Origin: Prorocentrum cordatum
Taxonomy: Eukaryota > Sar > Dinophyceae > Prorocentrales > Prorocentraceae
Assembly: GCA_963575745.1 (NCBI GenBank)
Contig: CAUYUJ010017657.1
Location: 104,001-164,000 of the forward strand
Reading direction: 5' to 3'
DNA: 60,000 nucleotides
The notes beneath the pieces were generated by a model. It did no database searches and was not told where the DNA came from. It saw only the letters and a list, made by a program, of their open reading frames with translations. A program made the translations under genes and the position numbers. Below, one piece after another: positions 32,633-41,632 of this stretch (the first letter of the stretch is position 1; each line of letters starts with the position of its first letter).

Positions 32633-32908
32633 CCTTCCTGGCAAGCCCACGGAAGCTCGCGTGAACCTCTTCCGGGGCTCTGGGGGGCCCCCCCGCAGCG
32701 CTTCCGAAGCGCTGCCAGAATCGCTTCCACGCGTGCCTGCACGCGTGCAGGCTCGCGTGGAAGCTTGCCGGAAGCTCTCCCGGACCAGTTGCCGGGTCGA
32801 ACGACCTGCTGCGGGGATTCTGGACCGGCGGAGATGGGCTGCTGGCGGGCACCACCACCGTCCGGCTTCTAATCTGAAACCCTTTAGCTCTCAGCGAGCT
32901 CTCCGGGA
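32633..32908 (+). mobile_element. A element, tandem duplicate lacking the head
   Basis: Repeats the previous copy from CCTTCCTGGCAAGCC onward at an offset of 277 bp. The join CCGGGAA|CCTTCC resembles CCGGAAAACCTTCC inside the first copy, so a short-homology duplication is likely. The palindrome (32723-32764) has one mismatch. Confidence 0.78.
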
Positions 32909-33257
32909 ATAATACGAACAGGTTTGCGGACCCAGCTCGGCTAGCAGACCGAGTTCAGACCTCTGGGTTCAACAGGCGAACGCGCCTGATCATTCTGCAT
33001 GCATTAGCTGTGCTTACCAGCTCTGTAGCGGTCCTAAAGCTCGAGTTATGTGTGGAAAACCGTCAACGCGTATCAAGATGACTCGAAACGGCCGATCCCG
33101 CCACAGTGCTTTTCGATAGTAATATTCACCCGATCGAGCTGAACTCAAGATGGCGAGCGGGAATAAGATCGAATATCACGGGAAAAAAATACTAGAGCTC
33201 TAACGAATGGTCAAATTTCGAGAACAAAATTTTCAACCGACCAAAAGTCATCAAACT
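32909..33257 (+). repeat. S fragment plus T
   Basis: Starts mid-monomer at ATAATACGAACAGG, one further S monomer, then a T-a tail cut at AAGTCATCAAACT by the next F. Confidence 0.8.
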
Positions 33258-33538
33258 GGCGCCGGCGGTAAACCGTCAACCTGGTAACCGCCGGGAACCT
33301 CGTAGAGCTCCGAGCATGCGTAAGAGTGCTGAGCATCAAAAAACAAGGTTTCTGGAAGCATTTCTCGAGAAAGACAAAACATGATTTTTTCAGCTCGAGA
33401 TAAAGTTGGTTTCGCCAAGTGTTTTGATGGTTAAAGTGCATCTAGAGAGCTCATACTAAGACAAAGAGCCCTTCATAGTCGTCCACAGGTGCGAAAAATC
33501 TGCTTTCTTAAAATAAATTGCCAAATATCTTTCAAACT
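33258..33538 (+). repeat. F repeat, 3'-truncated
   Basis: Starts GGCGCCGG. The right arm is GTAACCGCCGG, so the inner stem is broken. It ends at ATCTTTCAAAC, where an A element begins; the missing F end reappears in part at 33861. Confidence 0.8.
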
Positions 33539-33860
33539 TGGTAGCGTCCAAAACCCGGAGAGCAAAGAGGACACACACCGGAAAGCCTTCATGGCAAGCC
33601 CACGGAAGCTCCCGTGAAGCTCTTCTGGGGCTCTGGGGGCCCCCCTGCAGCGTCTCTGAAGCGTTGCCAGGAACGCCTCCACGCGTGCCTGCACGCGTGC
33701 AGCCACGCGTGGACGCTTGCCGGAAGCTCTCCCGGACCAGCTGCCGGGTCAGGCGAGGCGCTGCGGGGATCGTGGAGCGGCGGAGATGAGCTGCTGGCGG
33801 GCAGCACCATCGCCCGGCTTCTAATCTAAAACCCTCTAGCTCTCAGAGAGCTCTCCGGGA
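33539..33860 (+). mobile_element. A element inserted in an F repeat
   Basis: 322 bp with head GGTAGCGTCC, CCCGGAGAGC near 33552 and GCTCTCCGGG near 33850. Palindrome 33679-33712 with one mismatch. The F sequence before it (TTTCAAAC) and after it (CGTAAAACCACCC) is roughly continuous, which suggests insertion into F. Confidence 0.74.
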
Positions 33861-34028
33861 ATATCCGTAAAACCACCCAAAAGTTATCACATTGTCCGTT
33901 CTGGCCGGGTAGGCCAACTAGCTCCACCCCGCGCCAGAATTCCTCTAGCTCATCGATGCCGAAGAGCTCTACGAGGTAAGTTCAGTCGAGATTTTTCTTG
34001 CCAACTAGCTCTCCAGCGCTCCGGAACT
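33861..34028 (+). repeat. F end, E, T scrap and D left half
   Basis: F 3' end (33861-33919), complete E (33920-33978), T 3' end (AGTTCAGTCGAGATTTTTC to CCAACT), and D from AGCTCTCCAGCGCTCCGG to GGAACT, which is split by the next A element. Confidence 0.78.
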
Positions 34029-34320
34029 TGGTAGCGTCCAAAACCCGAAGAGCGAAGACACCCTCGGAGACCCGAAATCTTTCCTGGGCAACACTGAGCG
34101 ACCCGCTGCAGCGCTGCCGAAGCGCTGCCAGGAACGCTTCCAAGCGCGCCTGTACGCGTGCAGGCACGCGTGGAAGCTTGCCGGAAGCTCTCCCGGACAC
34201 GTTGCTGGTTCAAACGAACTGCTGCGAGGAACGTGGACCGCCGGAAAAGAGCTCCTGGCGGGCACCACCACCGTCCGGCTTCTAATCTTAAACCCTTTAG
34301 CTCTCAGCGAGCTCTCCGGG
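34029..34320 (+). mobile_element. A element inserted inside a D element
   Basis: Head TGGTAGCGTCC, end GCTCTCCGGG (34311-34320). D reads CTCCGGAACT to the left and CCGGGAATTACTCTAAAGC to the right, so D is split at CCGGAA|TTACT. The D target CTCCGGAA closely resembles the A terminus CTCCGGGAA. The palindrome is degenerate here (CAAGCGCGCCTGTACGCG). Confidence 0.75.
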
Positions 34321-34838
34321 AATTACTCTAAAGCTTCCAGCAATAACTTGCGAAGGGAAGCTCTGCGAGTTACTACTAAGCTTCCAGCAACTAGCTCAGG
34401 GAAGCTCCACGAATCACTAGCTCCACCCCGCGCCGGAATTCCTCTAGCTCATCGATGCCGAAGAGCTCTACGAGGTACTAGCTCCACCCCGCGCCGGAAT
34501 TCCTCTAGCTTATCGATGCCGAAGAGCTCCACAAGGTATTCCTCCTAGGTCAGCTTCGAAGAGCTCTACGAAGTATTACTCTTAAGCTTCGCCGCTGCGC
34601 TCTCAGGGAAGCTCTACGAGTCACTTCCAAGCTTCCAGCATTAACTTGCTCAGGGAAGCTCTACGAGTTACTAGCTCTCCAGCGCGCCGGAATTACTCTT
34701 AAGCTTCCAGCAACTAGCTTAGGGAAGCTCTACGAGTCATAACTTGCTAGGAAAGCCCCACGAGTTACTAGCCTGCCAGCTTTTTCGAATTACTCTTAAG
34801 CTTCGCCGCTGCGCTCCCAGGGAAGCTCTACGAGTCAC
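34321..34838 (+). repeat. run of about nine D and E elements end to end
   Basis: D right part (34321-34374), D half (34375-34417), two E copies (34418-34476, 34477-34540), an E remnant, a D-like unit with CGCCGCTGCGC in place of the usual middle (34578-34625, again 34770-34838), further D copies and halves. Nearly every border follows ACT. Confidence 0.8.
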
Positions 34839-34936
34839 GTGTGAGGGGTGTGCCGAATGGGTTTTAAGAGGTGCCGAAATGGGTGGTGGGGAGGCATGCG
34901 AACCCTGCCACTGGGGCCTTCGGTGGAGCTCCCTAT
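34839..34936 (-). repeat. isolated relic of the 89-bp repeat
   Basis: CGTGTGAGGGGTGTGCCGAA, then GGCATGCGAACC and GGGGCCTTCGGTGGAGCTCC, are the reverse complement of the array at 758-1442, with an internal duplication (TGCCGAAATGG repeated). It shows that the 89-bp sequence is dispersed and not private to the helicase locus. Confidence 0.82.
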
Positions 34937-35236
34937 TCCCGGAGAGCTCGCTGAGAGCTAAAGAGTTTAAGATTAGAAGCCGGACGGTGGTGGTGCCCGC
35001 CAGCAGCCCATCTCCGCCGGTCCAGAATCCCCGCAGCAAGTCGTTCGACACGGCAACTTGTCCGGGGGAGCTTCCGGCAAGCTTCCACGCGTGCCTGCAC
35101 GCGTGCAGGCACGCGTGGAAGCGATTCTGGCAGCGCTTCGGAAGCGCTGCGGGGGAGCTCCCCCGAGCCCCGGAAGAGGTTCATGCAGGCTTCCGTGGGC
35201 TTGCCAGGAAGGTTTTCCGGTGTGTGCTCTCTTTGT
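34937..35236 (-). mobile_element. A element, inverted, head-truncated
   Basis: Starts TCCCGGAGAGCTCGCTGAG and carries a 42-bp perfect palindrome (35081-35122). It stops at TGTGCTCTCTTTG, missing the GCTCTCCGGG end and head. Confidence 0.77.
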
Positions 35237-35732
35237 TCCCGGATAGCTCTTTCGAGAGCTGAGAGTTCCAGATAAGAAGCCGGCGGTGGGTGGTGAGGAG
35301 CACACGCCCACCTCCGCCGGTCCACGATCCCCGCAGGAACTTGCCGGAACCGGCAGCGGGTCCGGGAGCGTGGCTTCCCAGCGTTTCCCAATGCGCGTGG
35401 CTCCAGGGTGCGCGAAGCGCTTCGGCAGAGCTTCGGAAGAGCTTCGGCAGTGACTCGTAGAGCTTCCCTCAGCTAGTTGCTGGAAGCTTAAGAGTAATTC
35501 CCGGATAGCTCCTTGGAGAGCTGAGGGTTTCAGAGAAGGAGCCGGCGGTGGGTGGTGAGCGTGGCTTCCCAGCGTTTCCCAATGCGCGTGGCTCCAGGGT
35601 GCGCGAAGCGCTTCGGCAGAGCTTCGGAAGAGCTTCGGCAGCCGTAGAGCTCCCTCACGTTGCTGGAAGCTTCCCGGATAGCTCCTTGGAGAGCAGAGAG
35701 AAGGAGCTTGGTGAGCGTCCACGAAGAAACCG
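35237..35732 (-). mobile_element. three B fragments separated by D scraps, inverted
   Basis: B tail part (35237-35453, CCCGGATAGC near its start), D remnant (35454-35498), a second B part with a deletion that removes the CCGGTCCACG segment (35499-35640), a D scrap (GTAGAGCTCCCTCACGTTGC), and a short B tail (35673-35732). Confidence 0.7.
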
Positions 35733-36101
35733 TCGGATAGCGAAGTCGCACGGGGACCTCTTCCAGGCTGCCTGAAACAATGCGCGGGACGCTGGAAACA
35801 TTGCAGGAGACGCTTGCAGGGGCGCCGTTTACGATGCGTGGAGCCCTGCAAAGCGCGCAAGGAAGATCTGCCTAGGAGCCTGGAAAACTGCCGAAGCTCT
35901 TCCGAAGCTCTGCCGAAGCGCTTCGCGCACCCTGGAGCCACGCGCATTGGGAAACGCTGGGAAGCCACGCTCCCGGACCCGCTGCAACCTCCGGCGAGTT
36001 TCTCCGGCGAGCGCGGACCGGCAGAGGTGGGCGTGTCCTCCTCACCACCCACCGCCGGCTTCTTCTCTGAAACCCTCAGCTCTCCAAGGAGCTATCCGGG
36101 A
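35733..36101 (+). mobile_element. B element, nearly complete
   Basis: Head begins inside the terminal repeat (CGGATAGCGAAG); end GCTATCCGGG near 36090. Contains GTTTACGATGCGTGGAGCC and GCCGAAGCGCTTCGCGC. Plus orientation within an otherwise inverted cluster. Confidence 0.75.
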
Positions 36102-36304
36102 ACTTGCCGGAGCTTGCAGCGGGTCCGGGAGCGCGGCTTCCTAGCGTTTCCCAATACGCGTGGCTCCAGGGTGCGCGAAGCGCTTCGGCAGAGCTTCGGA
36201 AGAGCTTCGGCAGTTCTTCCAGGCTCCTAGGCAAATCTTCCTTGCGCGCTTTGCAGGGCTCCACGCATCGTAAACGGCGCCCCTGCAAGCGTCTCCTGCG
36301 AGGT
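36102..36304 (-). mobile_element. B fragment facing the previous B
   Basis: GCAGCGGGTCCGGGAGCG through GCGCGAAGCGCTTCGG to CTCCTGCGAGGT, the reverse complement of much of 35800-35990. Together they form an inverted repeat of about 200 bp arms around a spacer of about 110 bp. Confidence 0.75.
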
Positions 36305-36365
36305 ACCTCGTAGAGCTCTTCGGCAAGATGAGCTAAGAGGAATTCGGGCGCGAGGTGGAGCTAGT
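36305..36365 (-). repeat. E element
   Basis: ACCTCGTAGAGCTCTTCGG to GGTGGAGCTAGT, with changes CAAGATGAGCTAAG and CGAGGTGG. Confidence 0.85.
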
Positions 36366-36796
36366 TCCCGGATAGCTCCTTGAAAGCTGAGGGTTTCAGA
36401 TAAGAAGCCGGCGGTGGGTGGTGAGGAGCACACGCCCACCTCCGCCAGTCCACGATTCTCGGCGGAAGTTGCCGGTCCCGGCAGCGTGTTCCGGGAGCTC
36501 TCCATGCACGCGTCCACGCGTGCCTGCACGCGTGCAGGCACGCGTGGAAGCGTCGCTGGCAGCGGCCCAGGGGCGCTCCAGGCACGCGTGCAGGCGTGCC
36601 TGCACGCGTGCAGGAAAGCGTGCAAGGGTATCAGGGATCGTGTCCAGCGTCCGCAGAGCTCCGTCACGCGTCGTTTCCAGCGTCTCCACGCACGCTAAAC
36701 AGCCCCACGCATCGTAAACAGCGCTCTTGCAAGCGCCTCCTGCGAGGTTTCCAGCGTCCCGCGCATCGTTTCAGGCGGCCTGGCAGAGGTCCCCGT
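36366..36796 (-). mobile_element. A/B hybrid element with two palindromes, inverted
   Basis: Begins TCCCGGATAGCTCC (B type). Carries a 34-bp perfect palindrome (36514-36547) and a second, imperfect one at about 36580-36615, both built from ACGCGTGC blocks. Ends with B head sequence (GTCCCGCGCATCG, GGCAGAGGTCCCCGT) without the terminal repeat. Confidence 0.74.
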
Positions 36797-37133
36797 AACT
36801 CGTAGAGCTTCCCTTAGCTAGTTATAGCTGGAAGCTACGAGTAATTCCGGCGCGCTGGAGAGCTAGTAACTCGTAGAGCTTCCCTTAGCTAGTTAGAGCT
36901 GAAAGCTAAGAGTAATTCCGGCGCGCTGGAGAGCTAGTACCTCGTAGAGCTCTTCGGCATCGATGAGCTAGAGGAATTCCGGCGCGGGGTGGAGCTAGTT
37001 GGCCGTACCCGGCCAGAAAGGACAAAGTGATAACTAACTCGTAGAGCTTCCCTTAGCTAGTAACTCGTAGAGCTTCCCCTAGCTAGTTATAGCTGGAAGC
37101 TAAGAGTAATTCCGGCGCGCTGGAGAGCTAGTT
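36797..37133 (-). repeat. D, D, E, F scrap, D half, D
   Basis: All in minus orientation. D copies start AACTCGTAGAGCTTCCC and end GGAGAGCTAGT; E starts ACCTCGTAGAGCTC. The F scrap TGGCCGTACCCGGCCAG lies at 37002-37036. A 26-bp D half stands alone just before a complete D. This marks the start of the minus-oriented satellite arm. Confidence 0.82.
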
Positions 37134-38116
37134 GGCACGAAAAATCTCGAAGGAACTTTTGCTGACTTTTGGTCGGTTGAAAATTTTGTTCTCGAAATTT
37201 GACCATTCGTTGGAGCTCTTTTTCCCATGATATTCGATCTTATTCCCGCTCGCCATCTTGATCTCAGTTCGATCGGGTAACTTTGAAGGCCAAAAAGCAG
37301 GCAGGCGGGAACGGCCGTTTCGAGTCATTTTGATACGTGCTATTGGTATTTTGTACTTAAATCGAGCTTTAGGGCAGCTATAGAGCTGGTAAGCACAGCT
37401 ATCGCACTCAGAATTATCACGCGCGTTCGCCTGTTGAATCCCGAGGTCTGAACTCGGTCTGTGAGCCGAACTAGGTCCGCGAACCTATTCGAATTATTCG
37501 AATCATCTTGATACGCGTTTTCGGTATTTTCTACTTAATTCGAGCTGTGGGGCAGCTACCGTGCTGGTAAGCACAGCTATCGCACGCAGAATCATTAGGC
37601 GCGTTCGGCTGTTCGAACCAGAGGTCTGAACTCGGTCTGCTAGCCGAGCCAGGTCCGCACACCTATTCGTATTATTCGAATCATTTTGATAGGCGCGCTC
37701 GCTTCCCTGCACATAACTCGAGCTGTAGGACAGCTACAGGGCTGATAGTTACAGAAATCGATTCAGAACCATCAGTTGCGTTTGTCTGTCGAATCGAGAG
37801 CTCTGAACTCGGTCTGCTGCGCGATCCAGAATCACGAAACTGTTCGTATTCTTCCAGTCATCTTGAGAGCTACTGCCGGCGTTCTGCACTTAACTCGGGC
37901 TGTAGGGAGGCTACAGGGCAGGTAATCACATGAATCGATTCGGAAACATCAGACGCGTCCGTCTGTCGCATTCAGAGGTCTGAACTCGGTCTAAGACTCG
38001 AGTTAGACTGAAAAACTATTCGTTCTCGGCATTTTTTTCGACATTATATGTTGTCAGGAAGCTCTACGAGTCCCCCGGCGGTAACAAAGGTTGACGGTTT
38101 ACCGCCGGCGCCCAGT
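37134..38116 (-). repeat. T-S-H unit R1
   Basis: 983 bp: T-b tail (TGGCACGAAAAATCTCG), S monomers, H ending CGCCCAGT. The H-proximal S monomer is of the GATCCAGAATCACGAAACTG type (reverse of GGATCGCGCAGCAG). Confidence 0.83.
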
Positions 38117-38157
38117 TATAGCTGCTAAGAGTAATTCCGGCGCGCTGGAGAGCTAGT
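38117..38157 (-). repeat. D left half
   Basis: TATAGCTGCTAAGAG to GGAGAGCTAGT; only the hairpin side of D is present between two satellite units. Confidence 0.8.
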
Positions 38158-39325
38158 TGGCAAGAAAAATCTCGACGGAACTTTTGCTGACTTTTGCTCG
38201 ATTGAAAATTTTGTTCTCGAAATTTGACCATTCGTTAGAGCTCTAGTATTTTTTCCCGTGATATTCGATCTTACTCCCGCTCGCCATCTTAATCTCAGCT
38301 CGATCGGATAACTTTGAAGGCCAAAAAGCAGGCAGGCGGGAACGGCCGTTTCGAGTCATTTTGATATGCGCTGTCGGTATTTTCTACTTAACTCGAGCTG
38401 TAGGGCAGCTACAGAGCTTGTGAGCACAGCTATCGCACTCAGAATTATCACGCGCGCTCGCCTGTTGAATCCCGAGGTCTGAACTCGGTCTGCTAGCCGA
38501 GCTAGGTCCGCAAACCTATTCGTATTATTCGAGTCAACTTGATACGCGTTGTCGGTATTTTCTACTTAACTCGAGCTGTAGGGCAGCTACAGTGCTGGTA
38601 AGCCCGCCTATCCAACGGAGAATGATCAGGCGCGGTCGCCTGTTGAATTCATAGGTCTGAACTCGGTCTGCTAGCCGAGCTAGATCCGCAAAAATATTGG
38701 TATTATTCGAGTCAACTTGATACGCGTTGTCGGTATTTTCTACTTAACTCGAGCTGTAGGGCAGTTACAGTCCTGGTAAGCACGCGTATCGCACTCAGAA
38801 TAATCAGGCGCGTTCGCCTGTTGAATTCATAGGCCTGAACTCGGTCTGCTAGCCGAGCTAGGTCCGCAAACCTATTCGTATTATTCGAGTCAACTTGATA
38901 CGGGTTGTCGGTATTTTCTACTCAAATCGAGCTGTAGGGCAGTTACAGTGCTGGTAAGCACACCTATCGCACTCAGAATAATCAGGCGCGTTTGCTGTTG
39001 AATCCAGAGCTCTGAACTCGGTCCGCTGCGCGATCTAGAATCACGAAACTGTTTGTATTCTCCCAGTCATCTTGAGAGCTACTGTTGGCGTTCTGCACTT
39101 AGCTCGGGCTGTAGGGGGCTGCAGGGCGGGTAATCAGAGGAATCGATTCGGAGACATCAGACGCCTCTGTCTGCTGCATTGAGAGGTTCGAACTCGGTCT
39201 GATACTCGAGTTGGGCTGAAAAACCATTCGTTCTCTGAAATTTTCTTCGACATTATATGTTGTCAGGAAGCTCTACGAGTCCCCCGGCGGTAACAAAGGT
39301 TGACGGTTTACCGCCGGCCCCCAGT
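38158..39325 (-). repeat. T-S-H unit R2
   Basis: 1168 bp, T-b tail, about five S monomers including two nearly identical ones (38520 and 38700 regions), H ending CGGCCCCCAGT. Confidence 0.83.
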
Positions 39326-39627
39326 TTTGGGTGGTTTTGCAATTTTTTGAAAGATATTTGACAATTCATTTTAAGAAAGCAGATTTTTCGCACCTGTAAA
39401 CGATTATAAGGGCCTCTCTGTCTTAGTATGAGCTCTGTAGGCGCACTTTTACTATCAAAACACTTGGAGGAACCATCTTCATGTCGACACGAAAAAAAAA
39501 ATCTTTCTTTTTTTCGAGAAATGCTTCCAGAAGCTCTCTCTTTCGACTCTGAGCACGCTTACGCGTGAAAGGAGCTCTACGAGGTTTCCGGCGGTGACCA
39601 GGTTGACGGTTCACCGCCGGCGCCAGT
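39326..39627 (-). repeat. F repeat, 5'-truncated
   Basis: 302 bp, starting TTTGGGTGGTTTTGC without the TGGTCGACCCG start. Paired TGA/TCA hairpin; ends GGCGCCAGT. Contains GATGTCGACACG and CCAGAAGCTCTCTC. Confidence 0.83.
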
Positions 39628-39754
39628 TGGCAAGAAAAATCTCGACGGAACTTTTGGTGACTTTTGCTCGGTTGAAAATTTCGTTCTCGAAATACCTCGT
39701 AGAGCTCTTCGGCATCGATGAGCTAGAGGAATTCCGGCGCGGGGTGGAGCTAGT
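39628..39754 (-). repeat. T scrap and E
   Basis: T from TGGCAAGAAAAATCTCGACG to TTCTCGAAAT, then a complete E (39694-39754). E sits where T would continue with TTGACCATTCG. Confidence 0.8.
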
Positions 39755-40093
39755 TGGTCGACCCGACCAGAACGGACAATGTGACAACGTTTCGGTGGTT
39801 TTGCGAATTTTTGAAAGATATTTGACAATTCATTTTGAGAAAGCAGATTTTTCGCACCTGTAGTGGGTTATGACGCGTCCGCCAGTAAAATTTTCAGGTC
39901 CATAGATGTAGTATTAATATCAAAACACTTGGCGGAACCGAGGTTGTATAAAAACAGAAAAACACGATTTTTCGATTTTTTCGTTTCTCGCCTCAGAAGC
40001 TTTCTCTATGTGTTCCGACAATCGCTGTGCAAGAAAAGAGCTCTACGAGGTTCCCGGCGGTGACCAGGTTGACGGTTTACCGCCGGTTCCAGT
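39755..40093 (-). repeat. F repeat, full length, mixed hairpin
   Basis: 339 bp from TGGTCGACCCGACC to CGGTTCCAGT. The hairpin has GTGACC on one side and TTTACC on the other, so the inner pair is mismatched. Confidence 0.85.
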
Positions 40094-41008
40094 TCAACAA
40101 TTCGTTTGAGCTCTAGTATTTTTTCCCGTGATATTCGATCTTATTCCCGCTCGCCATCTTGATCTCAGCTCGATCGGGTAACTTTGAAGGCCAAAAAGCA
40201 CTGTGGCGGGAACGCCCGTTTCGAGTCATCTTGATACGCGCTGTCGGTTTTCTGAACATAACTCGAGCTCTAGGGCAGCTACAGAGCTGGTAAGCACAGC
40301 TAATGCATGCAGAATGATCAGGCGCGTTCGCCTGTTGAACCCAGAGGTCTGAACTCGGTCTGTCAGCCGAGCTAGGTCCGCAAACCTGTTTGTATTATTC
40401 GAGTCAAGTTGATACGCGTTGTCGGTATTTTCTACTTAACTCGAGCTGTAGGGCAGCTACAGTGCTGGTAAGCACTCGTATCGCACTCAGAATGATCAGA
40501 CGCGCTCGCCTGTTGAATCCATAGGTCTAAACTCGGTCTGCTAGCCGAGCTAGGTCCGCAAACCTGTATTATTCGAACTTGATACGCGTTGTCGGTATTT
40601 TCTACTTAACTCGAGCTGTAGGGCAGCTACAGTGCTGGTAAGCACACGTATCGCACTCAGAATCATCAGGCGCGTTCGCCTGTTGAATCCAGAGCTCTAA
40701 ACTCAGTCTGTTGCGCGATCCAGAATCATGAAACTGTTCGCATTCTTCCAGTCATCTTGAGAGCTACTGTCGGCGTTCTGCACTTAATTCGGGCTGTAGG
40801 GAGGCTGCAGGGCGGGTAATCACAGGAATCGATTCGGAGACATCAGACGCGTCCGTCTGTCGCATTGAGAGGTCTAAACTCGGTCTGATACTCGAGTTGG
40901 GCTCAAAAACTCTTCGTTCTCTGCAATTTTTTCCGACAGTATATGTTGTCAGGAAGCTCTACGAGTCCCCCGGCGGTAAGAAAGGTTGACGGTTTACCGC
41001 CGGCGCCC
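40094..41008 (-). repeat. T-S-H unit R3 with T-truncated start
   Basis: Starts within T at TCAACAATTCGTTTGAGC, T-b core, S monomers including the hybrid type also seen at 23.4 kb. H ends CGGCGCCC and fuses to an E element at ATCGATGAGC. Confidence 0.82.
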
Positions 41009-41164
41009 ATCGATGAGCTAGAGGAATTCCGGCGCGGGGTGGAGCTAGTTGGTCGACCCGACCAGAAAGGACAAAGTGTTAACTTTTGGGTGGTTTTGTC
41101 ATACCTCGTAGAGCTCTTCGGCATCGATGAGCTAGAGGAATTCCGGCGCGGGGTGGAGCTAGTT
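41009..41164 (-). repeat. E remnant, F scrap, complete E
   Basis: E remnant from ATCGATGAGCTAGAGG (41009-41049), F start TGGTCGACCCGACCAG to TTTTGTCAT, E (41102-41164). Confidence 0.8.
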
Positions 41165-41489
41165 CGCCGGCCCGGCCTTAAGAGACAAAGTGATGACTTT
41201 GGGTCGGTTTTGCTGAGATTTGAAAGATATTTGACAATTCATTTTGAGAAACCATATTTTTCTCACGTGCAGTGGGTTATGCCGCGTCTGCCAGTAAAAT
41301 TTTCAGGTCCGTAGCTGCAATGTTACTATCGAAAGACTTGCAGGAACCGATTTTGGATGGAAACCGAAAAATCGTTCGGATCTCGCTTTAGAAGTTTCCC
41401 TGATCTGTTCTGAGGAGCGCTGTGCAACAAAAGGGCTCTACGAGGTGCCCGGCGGTAACCTGGTTCACGGTTTACCGCCGGTTCCCAGT
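41165..41489 (-). repeat. F repeat
   Basis: 325 bp starting CGCCGGCCCGGCC. Hairpin arms CCGGCGGTAA and TTTACCGCCGG are intact; the loop has GTTCACGG for GTTGACGG. Ends GGTTCCCAGT. Confidence 0.83.
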
Positions 41490-41632
41490 TCCGGCGCGCT
41501 GGAGAGCTAGTTGGCTCGAAAAAAAAGAACTGAACTTTTCACAACTTTTGATCGGTTGAAAATAACTCGTAGAGCTTCCCTTAGCTAGTTATAGCTGGAA
41601 GCTTAGAGTAATTCCGGCGCGCTGGAGAGCTA
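41490..41632 (-). repeat. D scrap, T scrap, complete D
   Basis: D end (TCCGGCGCGCTGG to GCTAGT), T start of the TGGCTCGAAAAAAAAG type to GGTTGAAAAT, then D (41563-41632) in the same orientation. Confidence 0.8.

Noticed and set aside
13500-34770. D and E as CACTA transposons (borders reading CACTAG)
   Set aside because: The C before ACT is not constant (TACT, AACT also occur) and no matching inverted TAGTG end is present.
28578-36805. Many Arg-, Ser- and Ala-rich ORFs of 80-359 aa in the A/B hub
   Set aside because: They are open because A/B are GC-rich and palindromic. The same DNA is open in several frames on both strands, and no domain is recognisable.
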